Shown in pieces: positions 1-24,815 of a DNA stretch of 64,000 nt. Numbering within the stretch: position 1 is the first letter of the stretch; each line of letters starts with the position of its first letter. Location: contig CM065690.1 in NCBI GenBank assembly GCA_017654935.2, positions 15,916,995 to 15,980,994 on the forward strand, read 5' to 3'. The stretch comes from Phymorhynchus buccinoides. Lineage: Eukaryota > Mollusca > Gastropoda > Neogastropoda > Raphitomidae. The notes under the pieces are model-generated. The model was not told the DNA's origin and searched no databases. It worked only from the letters and a program-made list of their open reading frames with translations. A program made the position numbers and the translations under genes.

Positions 1-13068
<13,068 letters not shown>

Positions 13069-13429
13069 TTGTTAAGTCGTGGAGGGAGGGGGGGGGGGGG
13101 GGGGCAATTGATGGGTGGGGTGGGTGGAGGGTAGGGGCTGTGAGAGAGGGGGGGTGGGGTGAAGAGAAAAGGGAGATAGTGGGTGGGTGCCAAAGAACGT
13201 TTTACCATACTGATGAAAAGAATTTCCAATGATTGTATGTGGATGCATGGAGAGAGAGTGTGTGTGTGCGTGCGCGTGTGTGTGTATGTGTGCTGGTGTG
13301 AGTATGTGTGCTGGTGTGAGTGTGTGTGTGTGTGCATAGTGTGTATTATAAACTGTATATGTATGTGTATGTACGTACTGCTTTTATGCATATATTGAGG
13401 AGAAATATTTGTCAATAGATGTGACTTTC

Positions 13430-13460
<31 letters not shown>

Positions 13461-13502
13461 GGTTATATTGCCTTTTTGATCATTTAAGAGGGTGCAAATA
13501 AA
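13069..13502 (+). other. Candidate 3' UTR and polyadenylation signal of the ENPP-like gene
   Basis: AATAAA lies at 13497-13502, 429 bp after the stop. The stretch also holds two poly-G runs (13088-13103, 13443-13462) and a GT-rich segment. The true end could lie further on: the next recognisable repeat starts only near 13890. Confidence 0.4.
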
Positions 13503-13889
13503 CATTTTGGTAGGTTCATTTTAAATTTCACATTTGGATAATGGTCAGTGTTTATGTTGAATAACCACAGTTTTTGAAGTATGCTTCTTTAAAAAAAAAA
13601 CCCAGTAAACTGTAAAGTTTTTGTTTTTGGTTATTTTGGTTCATTCATTTAGCTTGCTTTGTAATAGGTAGAGGATGCATTTTTGGGATACAGCTGAATT
13701 GGTGATGTTGCGTAGGAGCGTTTTGAACCAGAATCATGGTTTTGCATTTTGTTGCATAATTTAAATCTTTGGAGGGTTTTGAGTCAACTGGTGGTGTTGG
13801 TTTGTTGTAATGATTTGCCAAAAGTAACAGTTTGTGTGTGTGTGTACATAATTGGTTGGTTGGTTGTTTTTTCTGTAATTTTGTTTGTC

Positions 13890-14045
13890 TTACCCTGGCT
13901 TAAAGACTCCAGGGATCATCCCAACAGCCGAAACACTTGAACACTATGGTACAAATGCACCAGCTAGGGATGAGAACATTACGAGTGTGACCGTTTTTGA
14001 TTACCCCGCTTCGTGGGCAGCCACACTCCGACTTCGGAGGATTTT
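13890..14045. repeat. Dispersed repeat, copy 1
   Basis: TTACCCTGGCTTAAAGACTC to ACTTCGGAGG; matches 59269-59402. Confidence 0.6.
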
Positions 14046-15320
14046 AGACTGATGATGTTATGCTAGGAGCTTGTCATGGCTTAAGACAATTCCCGCACAA
14101 CCATGCAGAGCATAACAACATTTTGATGTAGCCTTGGCGGTCTAGCTTATGTCAACTGGTCTGACGCAGCCTCATGCCAAGGCGTGTGTTTTTTCTGTGA
14201 TGATTTACAAGAAGCGTTAGTGTGTGCAAAGATATTCTAAAAGGGTAAGATGGACTACTTAAGAGCTCGGCGAACCGGGCTGATAGAGTTATCGTTAGTG
14301 GGGCCAGTACACTTTTCACAGTGGAGGCTATCCAAAAACTCAGACTGGAACTTGAACGGAGAATTCAACTGGCCTATCGACGTGCAAAATGTGTACTGTT
14401 TCAAAGGGACATAACCAGTGTTTCTGTCCTCACTACTCATATATAGGGAAAAGAGACCGGATGCTTATCTTCCCCTATACAGTCTTTGGTGTGTGTGCGC
14501 GCGTGTTTCAGTGTGACTGTGTGCGCTATTAATGAAAGGCATGGTTGATGTTTATCCGTTTCATTATGCAAACTAACACATATCACTTTAAACAAATTGG
14601 CTACAAATGTGTCCAATAAGAATGCATGTAATGTGCTTTGTGATGGTATTTATTGACGTAAAAAGATGCATCTGCTTTTTTCTTTATTTTAGCATTACTA
14701 GCTTTTTGTAATGGACCGGGTGCGTCCATTTTATTTATGGTAATATTTACTTGCTTGCTTGTTTTGTACATTAAGTATTATTCATTCCAGTATTTATTAA
14801 CAGAAAAAGTGGAAACATTTGGTGGGGTTTTGTTTTACTAAGCTGCAGCATTTTAAAAACATTTATTGATTTATTTTTTATTTTTTGTTATGCCCCTTGC
14901 AAAGGAGGTTCTCTTCTTCCATAATACATGTTACAACAAGACGATATTCTTTTAAAGAACTAAATAACACAATGATTAACTCAATCATGCTGAATAGCCA
15001 TCATTATCCAATAAACAAGTCAGCATATACATTAGCAGCAATTGAAAATAAATCTAAAGAATCCACTAGTTTATTATAAAACCAGCTTCAGAAGGGTTTT
15101 ATCTATAATATAAGAACAAAGGAAAGAAAATAAAAACAAAATAAAAAATAAAAAATCTTCGTCATCATTATTATTTTATACCAGTGCTCTGCAGGCTCGC
15201 TACTGTCATAACATGGCCGCCCATCTGTCTCGCTAATTTCCTTGCAGACACACACAGACAGACAGACAGACAGAATGAATTTTACTAAAGTACTAAAGAA
15301 ACTTATTATCATTGTATATC
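14046..15320. other. Intergenic DNA between convergent genes, nothing recognised
   Basis: AT-rich, with no conserved-looking open frame. The 3' ends of the ENPP-like gene and gene 2 probably lie here or near the gap. Confidence 0.5.
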
Positions 15321-15640
15321 CCCCCACGTGGGGATGCTGGGGGGGTCTTTCATATAAATAGTTCCCTCACCTTCTGGAAGTTTTGTGCTTATAGCTTCCT
15401 CTAATCCATCACTCTCTTTGACTCTGCCTTTTCCCTTTGCTTACTGTCATCTGCTGTCTTTCTATCTCACTGGTCCATTCTGTTGCCTTTTTTCTATAAA
15501 TTCTTACAGAGATTTCTTCAGCCGAAGTCGGACATGCTGGGCCTAACTATTTCTTAGTTAGGTACATAACAGCAGCGTGACGCATCTACACTCATATGAC
15601 AGGAAACTGTCTGAGCGAACGAAGAAGAAGAAGAAGAATC
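15321..15640 (+). repeat. GAA-tailed dispersed repeat, copy b (full)
   Basis: Full-length copy from the GTGGGGATGCTGGGGG leader to the (GAA)n tail. A short A-box-like motif is not obvious, so it is not certain that this is a SINE; the simple-repeat tail suggests retroposition. Confidence 0.75.
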
Positions 15641-16000
15641 ATTGTATATTAATATGTTACTTATATCATTTTCAGCATTTTGCTGCTTTTTTTATAATGT
15701 CCTAGGATGACACTGACTGATGACAGATATTTTATTCAGATTTGAAGCATTGTTGTTAAAACCTAGCATGTAAATGCTACAGAAGAAGAATCTTGTGCAT
15801 ATTTAATTTTATCCAAGGTGTCGGAAGTAAGTGTTACGGGCCGTTGTGTATTTAATACAGAAATCACAGAGAAAGCCAGCAAGCTAAAAATAACACCTGT
15901 ATCTATATATATATATAACCGAGCTGTGTGTGTGTGGGGGGGTTGTTTTTTTCGGGATAAAACCATATTTAGCGTAGTTTTATCGCCGCCAAACTTTCAC

Positions 16001-16500
16001 NNNNNNNNNNNNNNNNNNNNNNNNNNNNNNNNNNNNNNNNNNNNNNNNNNNNNNNNNNNNNNNNNNNNNNNNNNNNNNNNNNNNNNNNNNNNNNNNNNNN
16101 NNNNNNNNNNNNNNNNNNNNNNNNNNNNNNNNNNNNNNNNNNNNNNNNNNNNNNNNNNNNNNNNNNNNNNNNNNNNNNNNNNNNNNNNNNNNNNNNNNNN
16201 NNNNNNNNNNNNNNNNNNNNNNNNNNNNNNNNNNNNNNNNNNNNNNNNNNNNNNNNNNNNNNNNNNNNNNNNNNNNNNNNNNNNNNNNNNNNNNNNNNNN
16301 NNNNNNNNNNNNNNNNNNNNNNNNNNNNNNNNNNNNNNNNNNNNNNNNNNNNNNNNNNNNNNNNNNNNNNNNNNNNNNNNNNNNNNNNNNNNNNNNNNNN
16401 NNNNNNNNNNNNNNNNNNNNNNNNNNNNNNNNNNNNNNNNNNNNNNNNNNNNNNNNNNNNNNNNNNNNNNNNNNNNNNNNNNNNNNNNNNNNNNNNNNNN
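16001..16500. other. Assembly gap of exactly 500 Ns
   Basis: The round length shows a placeholder of unknown true size. It cuts gene 2 in its Ser/Pro-rich exon, so the C-terminus of that protein is missing from the assembly. Confidence 0.99.
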
Positions 16501-17661
16501 TCCTGTCTCTGAAGCGAGGGGAGTGGTAGCTACTCCCCCCACTACCCTGGCTTCCGCTGCCCGGGGACGGGAAAGGAGGGATGCTGATGTTGAGGGAGGA
16601 AAGCGGGTGGGCGTTGCTAGCACCTCCTCCCGGCTGACCGCTCTCGTTTCCAGGGTAGCGGAAATAGCCACTGGAGCCCCCGGCTCTCGGGGAGAGGGCG
16701 TTCTTGGATGGGCTGCGGTCCACAGGGACGGAGGAGGAGGAGGACGACTTGAGGGAGGAGGTTCCCGGGGAAGAGTGAACTCCGGGGACAAACGGGGTAC
16801 CACCGACACCACCGCTGCTGGAGCCGGACGAGGTGGGAGGGAACGGGAACGCGCCGCCCTGGGAAGGAGACGGCAGCTCCTTTCTGGCAGCGCACGGCTC
16901 CAAGGCCGGGGTGCTGGGTCGGCCTTTCGGGGAGACACCGGCAGTCAAGGCGGACGGTGCTGTGGACATCCCAGCCAGGGACATGGCCATGGCCAGAGAG
17001 TCGGCCACTGCGCAGGCCGAAGACGACTTGGCCATCTTGATCACCTGCTGCGAGCGGGCCAATGAAGACGACGACGACGACGACGACGAGTTCCCCGATG
17101 TGGAAGAAGATTGAGAAACGGACGAGGGTCTGCCGGCGCTGCTGCTGCTACTACTCTCCGGACCGGGCGTCTTGTTCTGCTGCCCCGTGGTAGAGGTCAG
17201 GGAAGCCGGGATGGGGACGGGCCGCCCCTTGATCATCACCGTAGCAGGAGCTGCTGCGGAGCTGGCAGGAACCGACGCGGAGGCGGCATTCGACGTGGAA
17301 GACGCCGGATGATGCGCGGAGGAGGAGGAGCGAGGAGCTACGGCAGGAACAGGAGGAACAGGAGCGACCGTCGAGGCAGGCACGGTGGGCCTGGAGGTTG
17401 AGGTAGGCTGCGAGGACAACGAGGCCGTCAGCTGGGTCGTGACGGGCAGACTCATGCTGGGCGCTCTCTGAGGAGCAGCGCTCAGCGGGTACGGCGGGAT
17501 GAACCGATGGTGCGGGGCCAAGCACGACGACGACGGCGATGATGCGGGCATCATCGGGGCACCCATGTTGGCGGGGAGACCCAGGCGGGTCGGAAGCTGC
17601 TGACCCATGGAGGTCAGCAGATGAGGCGGTGGTTGTGCCCCCCCTGGGGCAACAGGGGGGC
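16501..17661 (-). CDS. Gene 2 coding exon 4, Ser/Pro-rich, cut by the assembly gap
   Basis: It follows a 73-bp intron (17734-17662) with a clear pyrimidine tract ending CCCACAAG. The frame stays open for 386 codons to the gap. It contains PPVAPGGAQPPPHLL, several Ser runs (one of nine), and a less repetitive island QQVIKMAKSSSACAVADSL AMAMSLAGMS. The frame with the opposite reading (plus strand) is also open, which is a shadow of the GC-rich, triplet-repeat sequence. Confidence 0.75.
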
Positions 17662-19621
17662 CTTGTGGGTGGGGCAAGGGGGAGAGGAGAGAGGTGGGGG
17701 TAAGGGTGCTGGTAGCGGGGGTCCACTGGCTTACCTCTCATTCCCAGTTGACCTTGACCTGTACGCAAAAAAAGGCAATGCATTTTTTTTATTATTTAAA
17801 CTTTTTAAAAAGTAAAAGTGAAATCAGATGGGGAAGGGCAGCTGAAGTGTGTGTGTGGGGGGGGGGGGGGTATGGGTGGAGGGGGGGGGGGCGGAGGAGA
17901 GGATGTGTGTGCGCATGTTTGTTTGTGTGGGCATTATCAAACATACAGTGGAACCTCCCTATATTAAGACCTCGAAAAATCATCCAAACTAAGCTCTTAC
18001 AAGGGAGGGAGTTATATAAAGGAGGACATTTTAATACTTACAAAGAAGGGCAATGTCTCAGAGAAGTAGGGTCTAAGTGGCGACGAAAATTGAGTTTTAC
18101 GTCCTCTTGGTCTGAATCAGGGACATATGGGACATTTGTAAATACAAATATGGTGGGAACAATACTGGAGGCAATGCCCGGAGGCAGTACGAAACCAGTA
18201 AAGTCCCGATTTTTTAAATTAATACAGATAGCTGTAGCGGTGACCACGCCTCGGTTAAACCTCATCGGAATGGCACCGCCAATTGTAGGTTAAGTAGGAG
18301 GGAGTCTTAAAAATAAGGGAGGTTCCACTGTACCAGCAACATTGTCTGGATTACTGGTTGGGGTTTTAATGTTTAAGTTGCATTGAAACCAACACATGCT
18401 CAAATCCAAATTAAAACTTGAGGAAGCGTTCGATTTAACCCTTTCACCGCCAATGTCGCATTTTAGCACCACAATGATTTAATACCCATGTTACCAAAAG
18501 GCCTCAAACAAGGGTCTGTTAATACAAAGACACCCCTTTTCTTAAGTTTGGGAGGTAAGGATAGGCCTTATGCTATTTATCATTTAGGAATCCCCCACAC
18601 TGCAGATATTTTTTTCTCTACCCAGGTAGGTTAAAGTTTAATGGTATTTTTTGGCCCAAAAACCCCTGGCGGCGAAAGGGTTTATATAAAAAAAAGGCCA
18701 AATAAATGAGCCACTCGTGGGGATTAAACCCCATTAAAAAAAATCCTAGCTGACAGCCTGTGACAATACCACTACACCCCCACAATAGCCGATGACGTAA
18801 CCATTCTATTTGCTGTGCTTTATCTTTTAGTTTTACTGGTCTTTTACCAAGGGTCGAAAGAGGTCAGGTTTTCTCAAGTCCATGACTGGATACTTGATTG
18901 CATTCCATAAATACAAATTGCCCATAATTTTTATATATATAATATTGTACTGAAACAAGGTGAAAATGTACATGTATGTACTACTGAAACAAATAAGTCC
19001 CTGTTGATTGTGGAATGTCCATAAGAATAGATAAGAGAGATGGATAAGAAAAAAACAATCTGGTACTTTATATGCATAACTCTATAAAAGAAGCTTATTA
19101 ACCCTTTCACCGCCAGCCATATTTCAGCCAAAAATGTCCATTAAATGTACCTGGGTAGAGAACAAAATCCATCTGCAGTATTGGGGATTCTTCTGTGACA
19201 AATATAAAATAAGGTCTATCCTTACTTCCCAAAACTGAGACATTAGGGTCTTTGGATAATAGACCCCAATTTGATGCCTTTTAGTGGCATTGGTGTTAAG
19301 ACACTGTGGTGCTAAAATGCGACTTTGGCGGTGAAAGGGTTAAGTGCATGTTATGCTGTGCTCAGCCCAAATATGTCAGTCATTAGGGAAATTGGGGGCT
19401 GAACAAATATGTTAATAAAAGGACTTGAGAAAAAAAAATAACCTAATTTTGATGACAACAATTATTTATCCCCCAATACATTGTTTCCGCTGATCCAACA
19501 CACATTTTACAAGTCTACCGATATGTTGATTCCTGATCTGTTCCACAAAGAGAGGAGAGGAGAGAGGGAGAGAGAGGGGGGGAGGAGAGAGAGGAGGGAG
19601 GGAGGGAGGGAGGGAGGGAGG

Positions 19622-19719
<98 letters not shown>

Positions 19720-20010
19720 AAACAGACAAACAGACAGATAGAAATAGAAAGACACTCACCTAATCCAACCTAAACCAACTTCCTGAAAACACTCAAAAGC
19801 AAAGGTATGTAATAAACTTTTTTTTATAAAACAATAATAATAATAGTAGTACATTTATGTAGCGCTTTACCTCAAATGAGCTCAAAGCGTTTTACAATCA
19901 ATTATTCATCAAGTAGATAACAAAAAAAAGTATTTAAGAATGACACAAACCAGCAACAACGCATGTACATGTATACAAAGCAACTCACTCACTCACTCAC
20001 TCACTCATAC

Positions 20011-20058
<48 letters not shown>

Positions 20059-20084
20059 ACTCACTCACTCACTCACTCACTCAC

Positions 20085-20142
<58 letters not shown>

Positions 20143-20272
20143 ACTCACTCACTCACTCACTCACTCACTCACTCACTCACTCACTCACTCACTCACTCAC
20201 TCTCACTCACTCACTCACTCACTCACTCACTCTCACTCACTCACTCACTCACTCACTCACTCACTCACTCAC

Positions 20273-20328
<56 letters not shown>

Positions 20329-21806
20329 CCTCCCCTCCTGCACGCACGCACGCACTTATCGACACCGACTCATTATTCATCTTTCATTCAGTAAGCATGC
20401 ACGCACGCATGCACGCACGCACGCACGCACGCACGCACACGCACACACACACATACACACACACACATTTATCGACACCGACTCATTATTCATCTTTCAT
20501 TCAGTAAGCCATAGCAACTGAGCTGCACGGACTGACCACATACACCAACACACATACACAAACGTTAGAGGATACACACACAAATACACTCTCACACACA
20601 ACTTGCGCACACAGACACACACACACATGCATACAGACACACACATACACATGCGTGCACACATAACCCACAAAAATGATACAGAAAAGAAACTTGCCTG
20701 AGGCGGGGGGGTACTGACCCCGGATGGAGGCCACATCAGAGGGCACGGGGAAGGTCCCCCTGCCCCCGATGGGCTGAACCCCGGCAGGCTGGTGGTACGG
20801 GGGCTGCTGCTGCCTCATCCCCACCCCCCGGGGGGCGTAAGCACTGGATGCCATGGGAGGGTAGTCCCTGGGCTGCTGGCCTGGAGGAGGAGGAGGCATC
20901 CTTCTCCTGGGGACAAAGACCAGGCACGAATTAAATGCTTAACCCTTTCATCGCCACTGTCGCCTCTTGGCACCACAATACTTTGACACCCGTGTCACTA
21001 AAAGGCATCTAATGAGGGTCTGGTATCCAGTGACCTTATGTTCTTAATTTTGGGAGGTAAGGACAGGCCCTACGTTATGCATGTCACAGAGGAACCCCCA
21101 ATATTGCAGACAGAATCTTTTCTCTACCCGGGTAAGTTTAATGGTAAATTTCGGCTGAAGAATGGCTGGCGTTGAAAGGGTTAAAACCAGTTTTAAGCTA
21201 GAGCTCGTCAGTGAACTGACAGGAACAAAAGATGGAAAATGCTTCGTAAAATACTATATACAAAAAATCACGGAGATGCCACAGACAATAAAGCAATAGA
21301 CGATTTTCCCCAAAAAAATAGGGGAGAACACTTCGTGAAAATTAGAGTTGATTACCTCGACTTACTCGATCAAAACCATAGCAACCATGGCGGCATGGCA
21401 TCGAAGCTCGAAACCGCAGGATGCGAGTCAGCGACTTGCAAACATTTTTTTTTTAGAAAAATGAGGGGTGGCCAGTACCCATAAACTGATAGAACTTGCA
21501 AAATGTGAAAATATAAATGACATCAATTTTAGAATGACACAAGGTGTTCTACTTCTAAGTGCTATATGTCTACTCAAACACACGAAGCGAGAGCTGGGGA
21601 TCCAGAGTAACTTCCCCTGTTTGACCGATTGAATAGACCTACTGCGTAAATCAAATCAGGCAAATCAGGCAGTGATCTTCCTTGGACTTGTTAACACTAA
21701 ATATGGCGGGAGATGGAGACGGTTCTCTCTCTCTCTCTCTCTCTCTCAATCTTGAATAACTTGAATAAGAGGAAGATTGAATAAGAGGTTTGTGCTGTGT
21801 TTTGTG

Positions 21807-21855
<49 letters not shown>

Positions 21856-24629
21856 GTGTGTGTGTGTGCGTGCGTGCATGCTTGCACACACACACACACA
21901 CAGTGACCACACAAGTCTGTGTGTGCAACGCATTATTTTGTCTACATTCACGCACGCACACGCACGCACGCACACGCACGCACACACATACACACACACA
22001 CTGCAAGTAAGAAGTGTCTGTGTGTGCAAGTAAAAATATGAAGGAAAGGAAATGTTAAAAAGTGTTATGAACTTCAAGGGAGATCACTCTTAGTCTTACC
22101 AACGCCAAATAAGCCAGGAAGAGTTATTTCCAAATATCATCTATTAGGCAAGATCACTCCCACACACCATGAAATTACTCCCCTTAATTATTTCCCTAAC
22201 CCTACCCCCCACCCTATAAGACGGAAAAACGCAACGAACCACAACTGTGACAAATTGCGGTGTACTGCAGTACATAGTGGGGGGTAGGGTTAGGCTTAGG
22301 GTGTAGGGTGTATGTGTGTGGATCTCTCTCTCTCTCTTAGTATTCCAAAAAGAGAATTAGCTGAAAATGTTCCTAAAATACAGCTTTATGTATGGTAAGA
22401 AAGGCAACAACGGAAAAATACAATTAACCGAGAAATGCAGGGGGGATGGCACATCTTTACCGTTACCAATAATTCCCCCACCTTCTGGAAGTTCTGTGCT
22501 TGTAACTTCCTCAGACATCTAATCTGTCACTCTCATTGACGTTTGTCTTTCCCCTTTGCTTACGGTCATCTACTATCTTTCTGCCTTACTGGTCCATTCT
22601 CCTGCCTTTCTTCTATAAAAAAAAAAACCACCCTCTTACACAGATTTTCTTCAGTGACAGCAGTCGGACATGCTGGGCCTAACCATTTCGCTATGCACAT
22701 AACACTTAACAGCAGCATGACACATCTGCGCTCATGACAGGAAACTGTCTGAGCGATCAAAGAAGAAAAAAACCCTGAAACAGACTGCAACGTCACTGGA
22801 ACATACAACAAACAAACAACTACTGTCTACACGACAAGTGTAAAGTGACGTTATTTTATTCACAAGAGACAAAACAAAACTACTGGATATTTCGGCGAAT
22901 GCGCCTTTATCAACACTAAGACAAACAAGGAAACAGCAAATATAGCAAAAGGAGCAAAAAGCAGGCAACAAAAGGAGCACAAAACCCAACAAGATCAAAA
23001 TTAAAAAAACAATACAATGTTCCCCATGCTTCCAAATTTTTAAGGGTCATCATGAGAGAGAGAAAATGGAGTTTTACGTCCTCTTGGTCCGAATCAGACA
23101 CATATGGGACATTTGTAAATACAAATATGGTGGGAACAATACTGGAGGCAATGCCCGGAGGCAGTACGAAACCAGTAAAGTCCCGATTTTTCGGTAAAAA
23201 TTAATACAGATAGCTGTAGCGGTGACCACGCCTCGGTTAAACCTCATCAGCTATGGCACCGCCACAAGTAGTAGTAAGGGTCATCATGACCCTTTGCCCC
23301 AAAATTTTAAGGGTCATTTGAAAATTTTTGAGGGTCAAAATAAAAGCCATAATAAATGGCCTTGGAAGCGGCAGTGCACAGACTGCAGAAGAGCTTGCCA
23401 TCACGATGCTGAAGCCAGTCAAATTCTTCACACCAACTTGACTTGAATTTGCGAGTTACTTTCTTCTTTTCATCACTACTGACAGTTGAAGTAGAACTTG
23501 AAGGGCCTGGAACTGGTTCGAGGGTTTTTGTCACCTCACTTAAGTTAAAACTTCAGTCTTTGGAAGAACTTTGCGTCAAAGTTTTCGCAATCCAGCGAAG
23601 CAGCTCCATTTTTTTGCTTCCAAGGCCAGGCTTGGCAGCAGTGCACGTGCGAGCAGCATGGGTGGCGAGAAACAAAGGGAAATTACTCTGTGGTTCATGA
23701 TAGTTTTTGTCGTCTGCTTCAAGCATGGCATAGTAGTGAAAGAAGAGGCCCAGTATATTTTGTTGATCGTATCCCGCAAGCCGAAATGGCTTCGACATTC
23801 TGATTGCGGCGAACACGTTTGAGGAAGCAATCGGCTGAAACAAAAACTGTACGTCACAATGACGTATTGACTGAAAAATGTATACGTCAAACTTGAAACT
23901 TTGTACGTAATTTACGTACAGATCTGCGTAATCGGGAACAATACTGCAATACTTCCTCTCTACAGTCCAATGCGTAAATCAAAAAGAAGAAGAAGAAGAA
24001 GAAAAGGAAAGAAGACACCACAACCCATCTTACCTGGCCTGATAGTGGAAGGGGCCTGGTCTGGCCCCGGGGGGCAACATGGGCGACGCCATTCGCGGGT
24101 TGGGCCCTCGAGGATGGCGGAACATACCCGCCCCTGACGAAGACGACAACGACGAAGACAGAGTCCCGCCCGACGACCCCGACATCCCTCCACTCTGCGA
24201 GGAATTCGACGAACCCTGCGACTGAGACGCAGAGCCAATGCTCATCGCCCTCCGTCTTTTCGCCGCCTCCGAACCCACAATAATCACGTCGTTGTCGTCT
24301 CTTTTTCTCCCCTCCTCGCCCGGCCTGGAAGAGTCGGAACCCTTTTTCGACGCATCTTTTTTGTCCTTCCCACCCCCGCCGCCGATCGGCTGGGCGTGGT
24401 AGCTGTTGCTGGTGAACTTGACCACGTTGGAACCGTTCTTGCAGACGGATTCGTTGAGGACGTAGTCGATTTTCTTGCCGCGGTCCACGTGGAGGTAGAT
24501 GTGTCCCACCAGCTCCACGTCGGTGGCGAAATCCACGTAGCTGTGGCACAGCGACTGCAGGTACTTGGTCAGCGACCCGATGAACTTGCTGCACGAGTCG
24601 TCGTCCATGCCCCCGCTTTCTTTCGCCAT
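16501..24629 (-). CDS. Unrecognised protein: conserved-looking N-terminal domain plus long Ser/Pro/Gly-rich region
   Basis: I do not recognise this gene. The coding exons are 24629-24034, 20906-20698, 17758-17735 and 17661 into the assembly gap (last base before the Ns is 16501). All phases match and at least 663 residues are encoded. Residues about 11-82 form a compact domain with no low complexity (CSKFIGSLTKYLQSLCHSYV, then VGHIYLHVDRGKKIDYVLNE and VVKFTSNSYHAQP). After it come a Lys/Asp-rich stretch, a short basic KRRRA, then poly-Pro, Gln/Pro and poly-Ser. A nuclear regulatory protein is a guess from composition only. The 3' end lies in or beyond the gap. Confidence 0.75.
17735..17758 (-). 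CDS. Gene 2 microexon, 24 nt
   Basis: A 24-nt exon lies between acceptor TTTTTTTGCGTACAG and donor GAG|GTAAGC. It adds GQGQLGMR and keeps phase 1. Reading through the donor switches to a different frame with a much less plausible protein, so splicing here is favoured. Confidence 0.65.
17946..18330. mobile_element. CAGTGG-ended element with a nested insertion
   Basis: TA target, ends CAGTGGAACCTCCCT and its complement. Compared with the short copies, about 230 bp (18070-18297) is inserted in the middle; that piece is also found at 23065-23266. CAGTG ends with a TA target suggest a pogo/Tigger-like MITE. Confidence 0.7.
18439..18680. mobile_element. TTAA-CCCTTTCACCGCCA MITE, copy 1
   Basis: Left TTAA intact, right TTAA changed to TTTA. 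Five related copies occur in the window. TTAA targets and CCC ends suggest a piggyBac-like origin. Confidence 0.75.
19102..19339. mobile_element. TTAA-CCCTTTCACCGCCA MITE, copy 2
   Basis: Perfect TTAA on both sides; inverted relative to copy 1. Confidence 0.8.
19556..19714 (+). repeat. (GA)n/(GGGA)n microsatellite
   Basis: GGGA tetramers run into a pure (GA)n stretch of about 90 bp. Confidence 0.95.
19981..20330 (+). repeat. Alternating (CACT)n and (CT)n array
   Basis: About 350 bp in which CACT tetramer blocks and CT dimer blocks alternate several times. Confidence 0.95.
20331..20690 (+). repeat. CGCA/CA-rich stretch with a duplicated segment
   Basis: TTATCGACACCGACTCATTA and following bases occur at 20357 and 20469 around a GCAC-rich tract. 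Confidence 0.8.
20698..20906 (-). CDS. Gene 2 coding exon 2, ending in a GC donor
   Basis: The acceptor CCCCAG at 20912-20907 completes the Arg codon and gives RRRMPPPPPGQQPRDYPP. The 69 codons are rich in Pro, Gln, Gly and Arg. The only fitting donor is CAG|GCAAGT, a GC-AG intron with otherwise perfect consensus. The exon ends in phase 1, which the following microexon completes. Confidence 0.75.
20943..21180. mobile_element. TTAA-CCCTTTCACCGCCA MITE, copy 3
   Basis: Perfect TTAA both sides; it lies 37 bp upstream of gene 2 exon 2 on the transcribed strand. Confidence 0.8.
21290..21645. repeat. Dispersed repeat, copy 1 of 2
   Basis: GAACACTTCGTGAAAATTA, ACCATAGCAACCATGG and GCGACTTGCAAACATTTTTT also occur in order at 46990-47345. 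Confidence 0.7.
21810..22000 (+). repeat. (GT)n then (CA)n inverted microsatellite pair
   Basis: A GT tract and a CA tract face each other and can form a long imperfect hairpin. Confidence 0.85.
22478..22765 (+). repeat. GAA-tailed dispersed repeat, copy c
   Basis: Same core and same end (CATGACAGGAAACTGTCTGA, then GCGATCAAAGAAGAA). Confidence 0.75.
22790..22990. repeat. Dispersed repeat with GATATTTCGGCGAAT core
   Basis: Also found inverted at 41480-41725 and in part at 32630-32740 and 33060-33150. Confidence 0.7.
23065..23266. repeat. 200-bp dispersed repeat, free copy
   Basis: GAGTTTTACGTCCTCTTGG to TGGCACCGCC matches 18085-18282 at over 90 per cent by eye. Confidence 0.75.
23307..23534 (-). 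pseudogene. Second TTF-type zinc-finger fragment
   Basis: KFKSSWCEEFDWLQHRDGKL followed by FCSLC matches the start of the same zinc-finger type. An adjacent upstream open frame on this strand (23843-23553) is unrecognised. The element lacks the FVxGC part and a transposase. Confidence 0.45.
24034..24629 (-). CDS. Gene 2 coding exon 1 (start codon and N-terminal domain)
   Basis: ATG at 24629 (MAKESGGMDDD) is the first in the exon. An in-frame ATG 7 codons later is an alternative. A 5' UTR acceptor (TTTCAG) lies just upstream, so the exon probably begins at 24721. The donor is CCAG|GTAAGA after 24034, leaving two bases of an Arg codon. The exon contains the whole unidentified domain, then acidic/basic and Ser/Gly-rich sequence. 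Confidence 0.75.
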
Positions 24630-24815
24630 GATTGGTGGAGGAATCGAATGTCAACTGTTGGTTTTTCCTCCCCTTCTTTATCACACACTTTTCAAGTCAG
24701 TGTTGTTTTCCACAGAAGTCACTGAAATGCACAAGCATAACAAGAATCATGCACTGTGACTAATCAACATACATTGTTAAAATTAAAAATAAATAGAAAT
24801 TTTAGTAACAACCTG

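Noticed and set aside
16501..17401. Plus-strand open frames opposite gene 2 exon 4
   Set aside because: They are shadows of the triplet-rich Ser/Pro coding sequence on the minus strand, and the minus-strand frame alone links by phase to the other exons.
17151..17783. 210-codon minus-strand frame continuing through the microexon
   Set aside because: It needs retention of the 73-bp intron and then runs in a frame with poor composition; the spliced frame fits better.
19940..20521. 193-codon and 143-codon frames rich in Ser, Leu, Thr and His
   Set aside because: They are translations of (CT)n/(CACT)n repeats; all frames of such arrays stay open.
22195..22310. Telomeric CCTAACCCTA units
   Set aside because: Single units only, chance or decayed repeat.
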